Below, in pieces: positions 31,104 through 43,369 of a stretch of 64,000 nt of DNA (position 1 is its first letter; every line of letters starts with the position of its first letter). The DNA comes from Carnegiea gigantea (taxonomy: Eukaryota; Streptophyta; Magnoliopsida; Caryophyllales; Cactaceae), in the NCBI GenBank assembly GCA_029747015.1, contig JAKOGI010000052.1, positions 1,241,001 through 1,305,000 of the forward strand, in the 5' to 3' direction. Under the pieces are notes generated by a model. It saw only the letters and a program-made list of their open reading frames with translations, made no database searches and was not told the origin of the DNA. The translations under genes and the position numbers were made by a program.

Positions 31104-31620
31104 AATCCTACAAAATGACTCTACCCTGCGAAATGAGGTTTCTCATCTAAATCAAAAGCAGCAAATACTCAACAAGATGAAGGTTATGACTACAAAAAAA
31201 TGCAAAACCCAGCAAGCTTATTTGATAATTTGCACTTCCCAGATGCCAAAAGCGTTCCTTTCCTGGATCAAACAGGTCACAACTTCGAGAACTGACACAA
31301 AATTGAAAACCCAGAAAGCCAAACCCAAGAACTAGACTTCCCACATGCCAAGATTGGTGTTTTCTTCAAGTTGGGCTGCAGAAGTTTTGAGAAATCATGA
31401 AATTAAAAAAACCAGAATCCTAGCTGCATGCCAGCGCAGTCATAATCAATGGCACCAAAATGATAGATATGATTGAGCAGAAGAAAACAAAATGTGAAGA
31501 ATCATACCAGATGTAGTAGTAGTTGGTAGGATGTAGGAGAGAGAAAGGAAAATGGATCAGATTCACAAGCCATTAGATGCGGTAATCGGACAATGGATTG
31601 GGCAGGTAAATTCAAGTCAA
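31104..31620 (-). promoter_or_regulatory. 5' UTR, probable 5' UTR intron and promoter of the MYND gene
   Basis: The minus strand shows a donor CTG|GTATGATT near 31508 and an acceptor TTTTGTAG near 31111, about 50 bp before the chosen ATG. This supports one leader intron of roughly 400 bp. The transcription start was not located. Confidence 0.4.
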
Positions 31621-32810
31621 GGAGACCGCTTTGGCCCCTATCAGTCTCTGGCATCTCCGTCGAGCTGTTTCTTCTTTTTATTTTTGTAGTTTTTCCGTCA
31701 GCTTTTTCCCCTCAAATTTTTATGATATGCCATGACTCATTGCAGAGAAATTAGAATCACATATTCACATTTTTTAAAAAATATATGATAGGATTAAGAA
31801 AAATTACATTATTTGCAAAATCGCAGAAATTTCATTTTTTATTTATATAAAATAAAATTGATATTATTGAAAATAGAGGTATACATTATATATGCCGGGA
31901 TACCCTCATTTTTTTGAATTCTTAATAATTTGATCAATAAAGTAGTAAGTATGCTTTGATGATTTCTTTTAATTTGTATGGCACTTAACCCCGATGGTTG
32001 ATCATCAAATTACATATGAAAAGTGGAGATAATGGGAACAATTTAGAAGATAAGTTGCAGGATAGAATTTGAAGTGATTTGCAGAAGGACATGTAAAAAG
32101 ATATAAAAGATTTGGACTCTTAACATATAAAAGATTTGAACTCTTTACAGTAACAATATTTCACTTGGCATAAATCGCTATGAAATTGATTGAGGAATAA
32201 TCATGCAGGTAAATCTTAGTCTTTCGTGGAAATATTCAATTGAATTAATCTCATTTTGTGTGATCCAACTTCTGAAATCTCACTTCTAAGAATGCTTATT
32301 ATCTTTGCGACATTCATTCTAGAATTGAGTCATCCAAAGATAAGGATGAGTAATCCAAAGTCAGTGTGACAAACAACAATAAGTGTCTCTAACTAAATGA
32401 TTCAAGAGGCATTCTTGATAGCTATGCACAAAAGGGTTCAACTAGAAACGAAATATGGGCTCAACTACTCAATCACCAGGACTTATATTTCATCTACAAC
32501 TAGATCACAATAAAAGATTGATAGTCACAGATACAAAGGTAAGAACCATCCAACTAAGACTTTAGACAGCAAAATTTTTATCCATAAGCGACGAGCCCAT
32601 GACTACTTCAACTCCTAAATTTCTGATCATGCCTAGCAGACTACAGAGCTGAAACCACAAATACTCTACCGCCAGAAAATGTTCACGAAAAACAATGGCT
32701 GTTCAGTAAAAATTTTGACCTGTTTATACTATGGTTGGCATTTTGAAATGAGTAAAATGTATGTAAAATCTGATAGCAAAGTCAAGTCATTGTTCCTCTG
32801 ATTCATCGGT
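31621..32810. other. AT-rich intergenic sequence
   Basis: Spacer between two minus-strand genes. It should hold the MYND promoter on the left and the AT-hook 3' UTR on the right. No coding or repeat signature was recognised. Confidence 0.4.
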
Positions 32811-34277
32811 CTATCCCGTCTCCATTGGGCTGTGTTTTTCAGACAGCGGTTCATCATTGTCTGTGTTCTCCATGCTGATCTGGAATCCAGAAGCACTGCC
32901 TATTTCAGGCTCCACCACTTGTGGCACGACAACTGGCTCCATGGCCGTAAATGTAGGTACAGGTTGAATAAGTACCTCCATTGGCAAAATAGCAGCAGCT
33001 ATTTCATCAGTCTTGGCAGCAGATGTAGAAGTACTAATTTCAGAGTTCTGAGCACCATCAACGGCATCATTTGGCTGCACAATTGGGTAATTCACAGTTT
33101 CCTGTTCAGTCTTCTGCAGTTTAACCAAAGGCTCTGATGATTCCTCCGGAACCTCATTTCTGGGAGAACTCTGCTTCTCTTTTGAGTCACTATGAGGCTC
33201 ATTTACAAGTTGTGAAGCATTATCTTCTCTGACAACCACCTGATCGCGTTTCTGAACAGGTTCAGATGACTCTGGTGCCTTCTCTTTATCACCTCCATCG
33301 ACAATCACGGGCTCCTTCAGAAATGAATCCTGCACATTCTGCTCAAGAGATACTACACCCAGATCCGGTTCAAATGAAGTTTCTTCTGCTAGGCTTTTCA
33401 TTTCCTGGCTATCAGGATTGAACACAACTTGTGGGTTTTGTCTTTCATGCTCCTCCGAACCAACACTCTGCTGCCTGTCAACTGATAACTTGTCCTGCTC
33501 TTGTGGTAGCTGCGGCTGTCCAATGTTCAAAGGAATACCCAACTGCCCTTGTAACAGTACTACATTTTGGACTTCATTTTGAGGGACACTATCTATGGGT
33601 ATGTGCTGCTGTTGCTGCTGATGTGGCTGTGGCTGTGGCTGTGGTTGTGGCTGTGGCGGTGGTTTTAGTTGTGGTGGTGGTTGAGGGGCCCATTCTATTG
33701 GCATTTGCTGTTGTGATTGTGCTTGTGGCTGTGGATGATGTTCTTCAATGTTTTCTGTTGGCTTTGATGAAGAGTTACCAGCAGTCTGAGCAACTTGAGG
33801 AGCAAGCTTCATTGGGATTGGAGTATCCCTCTTCTTATACATCTTAGCATTCGGGGCGATGTCATTATCAGGAGTGATAGGAACAACACAGGCTTCCTTG
33901 AACACAACCCCCCTCATGTAAACGTCACTTTCCCCAACTCTCACAGTGAGGAAATATCCTGCATCAAAGGCGGACTCAAGAATGCCTGTTACTACCTGAC
34001 CCACCATCTCATCGTTATTGTGATCATCCTCGGCCCCTTGATCAACATCCACCTCAATGTGACCCTTGCCTTTGGATGCGATTGGAATGTTTGGCGCAGG
34101 CTTGGGTGAACCAGATGCCTCGGCTTGTGTCCTAGTGACCATAGGTCTTAGAACAGGTTTGTTTAATGGAGGGGTTGATTTTTCAGTGGTGTGAGCTTGA
34201 GTCTCATCCTTACGGGGCCTCCCACGCTTCCTCTTCACTGGTGCCTCTGCTGGTGCACCAGGGTTGTTTGGATTCAT
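32811..34277 (-). CDS. AT-hook protein resembling METABOLIC NETWORK MODULATOR 1 (MNM1)
   Basis: A single coding exon of 488 codons starts at ATG 34277. An AT-hook KRKRGRPRK at residues ~15-23 would bind the minor groove of AT-rich DNA. A conserved block, EMVGQVVTGILESAFDAGYF to RGVVFKEACVVPITPDND (~90-140), is the signature of the plant AT-hook/MNM1 group. Residues ~180-235 are Pro/Gln-rich with (PQ)n runs, encoded by imperfect trinucleotide/hexanucleotide repeats. The acidic C-terminal half is low-complexity. Probable nuclear regulator of metabolic gene expression, inferred from the family. Antisense of the PQ region produces long spurious frames. Identity as MNM1 orthologue versus a paralogue is unresolved. 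Confidence 0.82.
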   Translation of the reverse strand: MNPNNPGAPAEAPVKRKRGRPRKDETQAHTTEKSTPPLNKPVLRPMVTRTQAEASGSPKPAPNIPIASKGKGHIEVDVDQGAEDDHNNDEMVGQVVTGILESAFDAGYFLTVRVGESDVYMRGVVFKEACVVPITPDNDIAPNAKMYKKRDTPIPMKLAPQVAQTAGNSSSKPTENIEEHHPQPQAQSQQQMPIEWAPQPPPQLKPPPQPQPQPQPQPHQQQQQHIPIDSVPQNEVQNVVLLQGQLGIPLNIGQPQLPQEQDKLSVDRQQSVGSEEHERQNPQVVFNPDSQEMKSLAEETSFEPDLGVVSLEQNVQDSFLKEPVIVDGGDKEKAPESSEPVQKRDQVVVREDNASQLVNEPHSDSKEKQSSPRNEVPEESSEPLVKLQKTEQETVNYPIVQPNDAVDGAQNSEISTSTSAAKTDEIAAAILPMEVLIQPVPTFTAMEPVVVPQVVEPEIGSASGFQISMENTDNDEPLSEKHSPMETG

Positions 34278-36290
34278 CTGTTGTTTCGTTATTCTGCAGT
34301 GCCAAATACTTGGCTGTTAAAACTGACTTTCTTCTGTTCTTTCACCTAATTTGACCTGTAAAACGGAACCCAAGACTAACAGATTAGCACAGCTTGAATT
34401 CAGTTTTCTTTCTAGGATGATAAGGCAACTTCTCTATTGCTTCAATTATAGACACAGAAGAATATAAGCTTTACAAGAGTATCCAGCACGAAGAGGTGAT
34501 AAATGATAACTAAGCATGATGATATGTAAAAGGATGCAGGAGGGCCCATTTTGCAGTGTTAGGTTGAGATATACAGGGCTAAAAAATTTCAGGAAGCTGA
34601 TAAGTTGATAGATTATATTGTGATGCAAGGAACTGAGCTTGTTTGTGTACTCATCTAGCAAGAGGCTCATCAGTAATTTAAGTTGTACCTGTTCTAATTT
34701 ATTATCCTCCCGGACCCCCCCCCCCAAAAAAAAAAAACCAACTATTCTAAGAGGTCATTTTTAGGGTCTATTTGAGGCACTGGAATGCGACAACTCAAAG
34801 AATAGCAACTTTGTACTGTAGAGGACTAAAACAAAAACGTTTTACTTAGTTGCCGCTACAGAACTGAGATTGCTTCACTGCAATTTGAACTTGAAAGTAA
34901 CACTTAATGCATCTCAGACCCTGCCGAAACTTACTCAATTGGTTTAGTTTAGCTATTGCTCATTTAGTTGGAAGCATCGGTTACTTGCTGCAAGTAATAA
35001 ACATGCCCATGCCCTGTGTCTAATCAGCCATATGCATGGCATTCAAATTTTTCCCTTCCCTTCAGTTTTTCCTGTTCTATGCCTATCAAAGGATGTGTTA
35101 GAGACCCTAACAATCAGTCCATCAATAGCATCATGAAATGAACATATCATTCCTCTTTATTGGTTCATAAGATGACACAAATTAAACATAAGACAACGTA
35201 ACAATTTAGAAACTATGTAAAACAGATGGTTCACTAAAAAACTCAACAACTCTTGGTTGTTGTAACAATTATGGGCCGCTGTAAAAAAGTACAAAGAGAA
35301 GGGGGCGTGTGTTACTTCAAATACTCAAGTGTCACCCGACATTCTACCATGAATATGGATTCTTGACTGTCCATTTTTTGAACTCAAGGCAGCCAGAATC
35401 TTTCCCAACACTTAGACACATACTGATATCATTATACTCGAGTCCAAGTACCAACAAGCATCACAACAAGGTAAATGTAAATGATAATAAGACATTAAAC
35501 GTCTTTTAGCCCTCCTTTCCAAATTCCAGAAAGCAACATAGGACTTAAACAGTAACACACCCACCACCTACTAGGTAGGGTCAGCTGCATGTAATTTCCA
35601 CTAAAAGATTAACATCCTACATCATGACCAACATTCAATTTGTATTTCTCAAATGCAACCAAATCCTCTACTCTTCAATAAATACATCACATTAAAAAAG
35701 ATCCCAAAAAGAAAAAAGAAAAAGAAAGACAGAACTATCAATATCATAGTGCAAATCATATCGTCTAAGAACATTCAAGAATTTCCATTTTCTGATAATA
35801 TGCCTCATTCACATAAAATATACCCTTTGATCGATAGGCAGAGTACTTTCCCAGAAAGAAAAGTACCCAAGAATCGAAATATTACAAATACACATATAGA
35901 TTACTCGGTACCCATGAATCTGAGATCACTGTGATTGGCATTTTCTTTAATGACAAATCCAATTACCCATCATTATTCCACCATTTTTTTTGCGTCAAGA
36001 TCAACCCACTTCCCAGAGAATAACACATGTAACAAAGAATAGCATTATGATATCTAAAAATTATTGCTGGGTTTTTCTTACTTACCTGGGTAAATTTGGC
36101 TTCTTCTTCACTGTGACTTTTTGCTGCAAGTTCTGTAATGACAGCAATGGGAGAGAACGTAACGCTCGATTTGAGAATAGCCTTGTCTTGTGTTTTAATT
36201 CTCTCTCTCTCTCGCTCTCCAAAATGGGTTTCTGTAATCAAGAGGGAGTGAAGAGGAATATTAATACCATTTCTGCTCACAAAGACAGGG
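34278..36290 (-). promoter_or_regulatory. 5' leader of the AT-hook gene with a ~1.8-kb candidate 5' UTR intron
   Basis: The minus strand has a strong donor CCCAG|GTAAGTAAG with the exon edge at 36086, and an acceptor GGCACTGCAG with the exon edge at 34294, 17 bp before the ATG. The leader exon would extend to about 36280 and contains a CT-rich stretch (36199-36220). A C/A homopolymer pair lies at 34716-34737 inside the intron. Confidence 0.5.
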
Positions 36291-36874
36291 GTGTTGGAAA
36301 AAGAAATATTTTCTCAATCCCTAAGTTGATATACCCTAAATGGTTGTTACTCCCTAAATGGTTTTCTTGCTATAATTCTTGATTTTTTTTTTTTTGTTTT
36401 TTTGGGGATGTTATTTCTAATTTTGTCTTGCTATTGCTAAGCTAATGGAATGTATCATATCAATTAAAATTAAACTAATGAAAAGATTTATTTATTCGCA
36501 TAACTTTTGGGATCTAGTGTAATTTTGTCTAAATAATCCATAACAAGAATACTTAGAAAAGGTCTCAAAAACACATAGCAATCAAAAGTGAGTATTTGTA
36601 GATTTTGTTTAAAACAATTGTCTATTGCATCTTAAATTTTTGGATCTGCTGGACAAAATTGAACATATATATACTGGATACCTTGGATAGTAATTAGATA
36701 ACAAATACGTTTTTTCATTGGATTAAAAATGACTCTTTACTTATATGCTCAAAGGTATAAATATATTTGAAACTTTTAACATTTTTACAGAACTCAATGT
36801 AGAATTTGTACAAATCCTTATAAATACAAGTCCAGGCTCTCAGGGATGGGTGAGCCATCCTATTATTTTTCACA
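36291..36874. other. AT-rich flank and probable remnant 5' LTR of Copia-3
   Basis: The sequence ending TTTTCACA at 36874 sits directly before a primer-binding-site-like motif. Its right-hand part is therefore read as LTR, but no second LTR copy exists in the window to fix the left edge. Confidence 0.35.
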
Positions 36875-39690
36875 TGCTATCAGAGCTTCGATGCTCCTAA
36901 ACCCTAGTCTAGCCGGCTTCCTCTTTTCTTCCTCACCATGCCATCTTCCTAAAACCCTAAACCCTAGTAGCCATAGGCGGAGCCATGTTGGGGCAAGGAG
37001 GGTCAATTGACCCCCAGTTTTTTGGGAAAAAAATTAAATGTGGGATATTTTTGTGGGTAAGAAAAATAGATATATATTAATTAGTTCATAAATACACATC
37101 ATGGGAGTGCATAGTAGGTTAGTGGTTTCCCCTTACTTTGGGTGGGAGGTCCCTGATTCGACTCTTCATTCTGTCTTTCTGTTTTTTTTTTTTGGAAAGT
37201 GTCCTTTAATTTTGCCAATCTTGCCCTCCTTACTTAGAATCCTGGCTCCGCTACTGCGAGTAGCCTCACCTCTTGCCGTGATCCATGGCAGACACCACCA
37301 AGACACCAATGCTGCTTCCTCTGCCTCGTCTGATGTACCACAAACATCTCTCTCTGAGCCGGCGTTTACCTCTATGATCGTCAGTGCACTGTTGACCCCA
37401 CCGCTGCAACCAAACACTCATGGTGATCCCAACCTTCTATGGGCAACAACCTTTTACTTTTCCGCCACCCTCACCTTTGGCTTCAGCTCCACCATCCATT
37501 GCCTTTGCCGAATGTCATCGCCCGGCCTTACATGGCCACAGGAACAACCTATGCTCTCTGGGCCTTTTTCCGAGTTCTCGTGGTCTTCTTCGACATAGCC
37601 AACGCCCAGCACCACCTACTTTGACGTCTCACAGTTGTCATTGGCACCCACCAGCTTTGCCTCGGGTGCTGTTTTGAAATCTCTTTGGTGATCGCTGCCT
37701 TTAGTGACCACTAGTGGTGGTGGTGTCGCCCGTATGCCCCCTTCCTTGTGGACCGTCAATATTACCACCTACGTCACCACAATCCTTGCTTCGGTTGATG
37801 ATTACTTCTTGTGGGAAACCCACTTTACCTCGTTTGTAATAATGTATCAATTGCAGGGTATGCTCGATGGCTTGATCCCACAACTCTCTTCTCATATTTT
37901 GGTTTCTCCTGGAGTTCAACAACCTAATCCGATTTACTCTTATTGGCTTTGAGTGGATCAGCCTATCCGAGTTTGGATATTTGCTACGGTATCTAAAGGG
38001 ACATTGTGTGAGGGACATAATATCAATCATGCATTACCTATGTGGCGGCATCTCCCTTCTCGTTTTAATATAGCTAGCTTGGCTAGAGCCTCAGACCTTG
38101 AAGTCATGCTCACCAATGAGCCCAAGAGAGCTGACCCGTCTATGGAAGGCTACTTACATCCTATTAAGACCCTTGCTGACTCTTTTTCGGCCATCCAGAG
38201 TCCGATTTTTGACGTTGAATTAATTCATTTCACAACTATCAAGTTACCTCCAGACTATCATAGTTTTGTCACCACATATTCTATGATGCCTAGCAGTCAC
38301 TCTTTTGATGATTTATGGTCAAAATTGATTTTTATGATCAAAGATTGAAGTTTCAATCCACTAGAGATGCTCTCACTCATCAGGCTGTAGTAGGTACTAT
38401 CAACGCGGGCAATTCCAATCAAGGGGGTAGCTCTCAGTCTTAAAATATAGGTAATGGTAAAGGGAAATCCTATAGGGGCGTCGATATTGGTTGGTGGTTG
38501 CAATAACCACAATAAAGGTGGCAACCGACAGAACAATGCTAGTCGACAGAATAATCTGAATCAATTTACCACCAGGACTATGTCCACTAGTACTGTACTT
38601 TGTAATTCAAATGTTTCATCTATCAATCCTGTCGGAACTTCTCTCTTGGATACTCACTCTTCTTTTGCAAGCACTAACCAATCAGAAGGGACATTAGGTT
38701 CCCACCCCAATACTGTTTGTCAAATTTATCATGCTCTAGGTCATTCTATCCTTGTTTCCTATTAGCCATATTAGGTTCACTACTCTTTCTACTCCTCACA
38801 AGCCATTGCACCTTTGAAACGTTCTTCTTATTCCTCAATTGCATCATTATTCGCTATCAGTTAGAACCCTTTCTCGTGATAACAATTGTTGTGTGGTGTT
38901 TGATTCTAACTCGATTTGTTTCAATGACAACACCATGGGTGAAGTCCTTTTGTATGCATCTAATGTCAGCAATGTCTATCTAGTATGTTATTCAGTTTAG
39001 AGTTCCCTGATTCCTGCTAATCTGGCGGTGAATAATTCAGGAGATCATTGCCATCGTCGTTTAGGGCATAGCGGAGTCCGAGTACTTTCTGTTCTTAGGT
39101 AAAATAAGTCTTTGAAAAATACTTCATCTTTTCATGATTCTGTACAACTTGTTGTTTGGCAAAGTCTCATAGACTTCCTTTTTATTTAGCTGAACACTGT
39201 GTTGTTGATCTTCTAGAATCAATACATTCTTGTGAGTGGAAATTGTCTATTTTATCTCATAAGGGTTAGTAGTATGTCATTTTTATTGATGATTTCTCTA
39301 ATTTTACATGACTTTTTCCTATGAAGAAGAAATCAAAAGTCTATGATATCTTTTGCACTTTTTAGATTTTTGTTGAAAACTTGTTTGATAGGAAAATTAA
39401 AATGGTTCAAAGTGATGGGGGACGTGAGTTTGATCAAACCCCTATGCATGTATTTAATTTCGAAAATATTGCCCCAACACATAGTAGCATAATGGAGTTG
39501 CTGAACCAAAGCATAGATATCTTTTAGAGATGACGTGTACTTTTCTTATTGATGCCTCCTTTCTTGCCACTTTTTCGTCAGATGCGGTTTATGTTGTGGT
39601 CTATACCATCAACAGGCTTCCAACTTCTATTTCAAAGGACAAATCTCCGTATGAAATTTTATTAGCAAAAGTCCCAGATTATGGACACAC
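36875..39690 (+). pseudogene. Decayed Copia retrotransposon (Copia-3)
   Basis: Order on the + strand: primer-binding-site relic GCTATCAGAGC (36876-36886); Gag-like text around 37800-38345 (MWRHLPSRF, then IKTLADSFSAIQSPI and TIKLPPDYHSFV); an eroded zinc knuckle (~38720); and an integrase relic around 39490-39680 with GVAEPKHRYLLEM and INRLPTSISKDKSPYEIL. Many stops and frameshifts separate these pieces, and reverse transcriptase/RNase H and the 3' LTR are missing. It is split by a small TIR element at 36973-37258. Confidence 0.75.
36973..37258 (+). mobile_element. Small TIR element nested in Copia-3
   Basis: 286 bp. The left end AT(A)GGCGGAGCCATG is mirrored by the right end TGGCTCCGCTACTGC. 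The direct repeat AGTAGCC flanks it at 36966-36972 and 37259-37265. Inside, GTGCATAGTAGGTTAGTGGT and CCTGATTCGACTC resemble Pol III A and B boxes. This GGCGGAGCCA family is common in plant genomes. Confidence 0.7.
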
Positions 39691-41336
39691 AAAATAGTTG
39701 AATGAACATACAAAGTAAAACATCTATCAATTGCCTTGACACTCAACTTTTGGCTATAGTGGTTGTATATCATATGATTCGTATCAAAGCCAAAATTTAA
39801 GACCTAACTTTGTAAAAATTAATTAGATGTGCATAATCATATCAAGACAGAAATTTGTAGGAAAAAAACATTGAATATAGATAATAACATACATTTTTGC
39901 CGAAGTGCAGCATTGGATAAATCGAAATAATTTGACATGAGAAAGTGAATTATCGTACTTGAAGATTGAGAAAGTGAACTATCACAAATGAACTAAGTGG
40001 AGAGCATGAAATTGTAACTACTTATACATACAAGAGTATCAAAGGACACTTTACATAGAGGTGTTGAAATTGTAACTACTTCTACATAGCCAGACCAATA
40101 TGCAATGAGAAAGTGTGTATAAAGCTTTGTATGTTTGATTGTGTTTACTCAGGCTATTCAAAACAAAAAGGGGAGACTTTATAGAAACTACAGCTTTTAG
40201 TGTAAGTCTCGTTTTTGCGAGATCTAAGGAGATCCATCATTGGACGTTTAATAGAGACGCTAGTAATTTTAAACCAACCAAGGGCACTTTGTATTGAGGT
40301 GATAGGTTTGATGTGATGATTTGAGTGAATTTTTGTGTATAATTTTATTCAATTTATCTTTCTATATATTGGTCAACAACTATACAGTATTGGATGTCAT
40401 GTCATCTTGAGAAGAAAATGTCTATCTAAATTTGGAAAAATATATGTTAATTTTTAGGAAATATTTTAGTTGCCTATAATTTTTATAAGGAGAATCAGAT
40501 TTGATTTTACATCCAGTCAATGCACTTGTGCCATTTGGTGATAAAAATGTGACATGGACCTAACTTGAAGATAATACACCGAAAATAACAGCAGTGAATA
40601 TCATCTCACTTATGATTCTTATCCAGCAATTTGGTATTTAAAATGTAATTTGCGCCATTTTTTTTTTTTGGTTGTTGTTGTGAATATTATTAAGATGCGA
40701 TGATTTTTAATATATGTGAGATGATAAATGGATGTATTGGAGCAATATTTAGCTAAAAAATAATCAAATGTACATTGTATATGAAGATTCTTTTATAGTT
40801 TTCACACAAAATAACTAGAATAAATTACATATTTGATTGTATACTTGTAGATGTATGCATTTCATTTATAACCAACAAGCCTTGTATGCATTTTAATTAT
40901 AACCAACAAGCTTTGATGCTAAAACTACTTTTTTAATTAAAAAAATCAATACAACTATTGTATTGTATGTTGCAATCAAGAGAATATGGCATGAATCGAA
41001 TCGAGAGAATATGATATGATTCTAAGGATTAATGAGGTACACTTAATTGAAAGTTACTAGTCGGCTAAATTATTTACATTTTTATGAGCAATTGCAATTG
41101 AAATTTTAGGGTTCTTCGAGCATGAAACCCTAAAATCGATTCTTGAATCGTTGATTTCATTCAATTTTCCTGCAAATTGATGCATGGATTACGTTATCCA
41201 TTATATTTAGACCAAAACCCCTCAATCTATTAGTGAATTTGATCGAAAATTTGACCAAATTTTTGCAAAGTATTCTTCATTCTTCTAATAAAAAATTATT
41301 TACATTTTTGTTTTGATTATTATATTGTATATAGCA
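39691..41336. other. AT-rich intergenic sequence
   Basis: No coding motif in either strand. A short repeated phrase around 40855-40920 (TGTATGCATTT(C/T)ATT, ATAACCAACAAGC) is the only local redundancy noticed. Confidence 0.4.
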
Positions 41337-41662
41337 TGTATGCTATTAGGAAAGAATATATTCAAAGTCTTGATTTTAAAAAAAGTATATTTAAAGCACT
41401 TCAAAAACTCTCATATACTCGAGTTCAATCCTGGGGGACGCAATTCTACATTGTGCAGAATTGTGTGTGGGTAGACTTGTGTTTGAACTCTTGTCCAGGC
41501 TTTAACATCCCCTTCCCTGGCTTGTCAAGACCTACTAGGTACTCTGAGATAGGGGCCTAGTGGGTTGAGTCCGCTTACCAAAAAAATGTATGCTATTAGG
41601 TAAGAATATATTCAAAGTCTTGATTAAAAAAATATTTAAAGCACTTCAGAAACTCTCATATC
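41337..41662 (+). repeat. ~80-bp direct repeat bracketing a SINE
   Basis: 41337-41417 and 41587-41662 both run from TGTATGCTATTAGG through AAGAATATATTCAAAGTC and TTAAAGCACTTCA to ACTCTCATAT with few differences. The SINE lies exactly between them. Confidence 0.85.
41418..41586 (+). mobile_element. SINE copy, same family as 22428-22666
   Basis: The head contains ACTCGAGTTCAATCCTG. The tail GAGATAGGGGCCTAGTGGG, then TTGAGTCCGCTTACC and an A-run, parallels the 22428 SINE. It sits between the two copies of an ~80-bp direct repeat instead of a normal 10-20 bp target duplication. Confidence 0.7.
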
Positions 41663-42143
41663 AATTTCGATATATCTTAATATAGCTTGAACATACCATA
41701 TTTTAATGGGATATCTTATAAAATACGATAAAAAACATAAATCAAACTTTTTTGCCGCAAAATCATAAATTAAATGAAAAATTACAATTTAGGACACGTT
41801 TATTGTACAAAAAAGTACAGTAAAGATTGAAAATTTCCTATCTTTCTAATTTATAGGATGATCTTGTACTTCACAAAATAGGTTGCATCATGAAATGATA
41901 AATTGCATAAATTTTACATTATGAAAAATAATTTGTTTAGGTTTTTAGCCAAGAATCATCCAAAGCTCTCAAGCTTCCAAGTTGAAATTGGGAAACTTGC
42001 TTCAATGTCAACATAGAGTTCCCAAGTGGCCTCTGCCCCGAGAAAACCAAGATGAATTTTTTATCACTTGTGGCCAGGGTAATATTTTTTATCACAAAAG
42101 AAACACATGTTGTTGGCCCTTTGCTCATCGATTTCCTTGGGGT

Positions 42144-42887
42144 TCAAATTTTTCTTAGTTCAGAGGACACGGATCTAGCACTTGATACAGCACTTCTGGA
42201 CCCATATTGGTTCCCTGCGACATTGCTTTTTGAAAGATCCCTATGAAATTTTGGGGTTACTAATCCTTCAGTTGATCCTTTATAGGGGTTAAAACTCCTA
42301 GTGGTATCGGGGGGTTTATTAAGTATAGGCTTGGTTCTTTTTGCTATGGATGCCAGAGTTGCCTCCTGTAGCTTAGCTAAGCAATAAGCATCCTGCAAAC
42401 CGGTGGGCCTAAACATCCTGACTGCACACTATACCTCCTCGCACAACCCACTCAGGAAAAAACGAACTGCTTGGGCTGTCAATAAGTGCACCCTATTCAG
42501 TAACATATCAAATTTCTCTTGACGCTGAGCTACACTTTCCGACTGTGTGAGTTTCATTAACTCAGCTAAAGGATCATGAAAGGGTCCAATTCCAAACCGA
42601 GTTACGATAGCAATTTTATAAGTCTTCCAATCAGGCCAAACTCCAGTAGCCAATCCTTTCATGTGGGACTGATGCCAGATTAATGCCTTTCCAGCCAAAT
42701 ATATAGAAGCAATTTTAACCTTCCTATTTTCCATAATTGCATCCAACTCAAAGAATTGCTCACACTTATAAATCCAACCCTGAACATCCTCCCCTTCAAA
42801 TTTTGGAAAATCAATGTGAGAGAGTCTGGACAAATTATTACCTCCATGAACACCATTATCATTTGCTCTATTTGTCAACTGCATTAC
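42144..42887 (-). pseudogene. Ty3/Gypsy Gag fragment
   Basis: Recognisable Retrotrans_gag text: IDFPKFEGEDVQGWIYKCEQF, then KALIWHQ, and PLAELMKLTQSESVAQRQEKFD and FLSGLCEEV. It is interrupted by a stop near 42430 and continues in another frame to ~41930 with a broken zinc-knuckle region. The N-terminal codons lie beyond Copia-2, at 49719-49900, where two consecutive stops occur. Confidence 0.75.
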
Positions 42888-43369
42888 TGATAGAAAAAAA
42901 TTGGGTTGAATGTGGCACAGGATAAACCAAGTAAATCGTGAAAAAGAACACTTTCCTTAAGACTTATTTGTTGTACCACAAATAATCTTAGGGATAATCT
43001 ACTTGGTAAAAACAAGTGTGTGTTTCAAGATTCTCTCAAAGGTTAATCGATGAGGGTGTTGCAGTCACTCACATTGATTTTGTCGTGTCCGTGATTGTGA
43101 TTTCACTCCTCCTTATATAGAGGAGTGATCATGCCTGAAGAGGCACCAAAAATGGATAGGGCGGTTAAATCTTGAAGAGGTACCATACCTTTTCACCGAA
43201 AGGATTGGATAAGGTGGGTAAACCTGAAAGGGCACCATGCTTATCCACCTTTTCACCGAAAGGATTGGATAAAGTGGGTAAACCTGAAAGGGTACCATAC
43301 TTATCCACCTTTTCGGATAAGCACTATAAAAACCTGCCATTTTTATTTTATTCTTGGAAAATTCCAACA
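42888..43369 (-). repeat. 3' LTR of Copia-2, with internal ~60-bp tandem repeats
   Basis: Two ~60-bp units and a partial third begin CCTTTTCACCGAAAGGATTG and carry GGTGGGTAAACCTGAAAGG (about 43190-43320). A TATA-like CTTATATAGAG lies near 43111. Confidence 0.9.

Noticed and set aside
33431..33847. Long + strand open frame of 138 codons, valine/alanine rich
   Set aside because: It is the antisense of the Pro/Gln-rich repeat of the AT-hook protein; no family motif.
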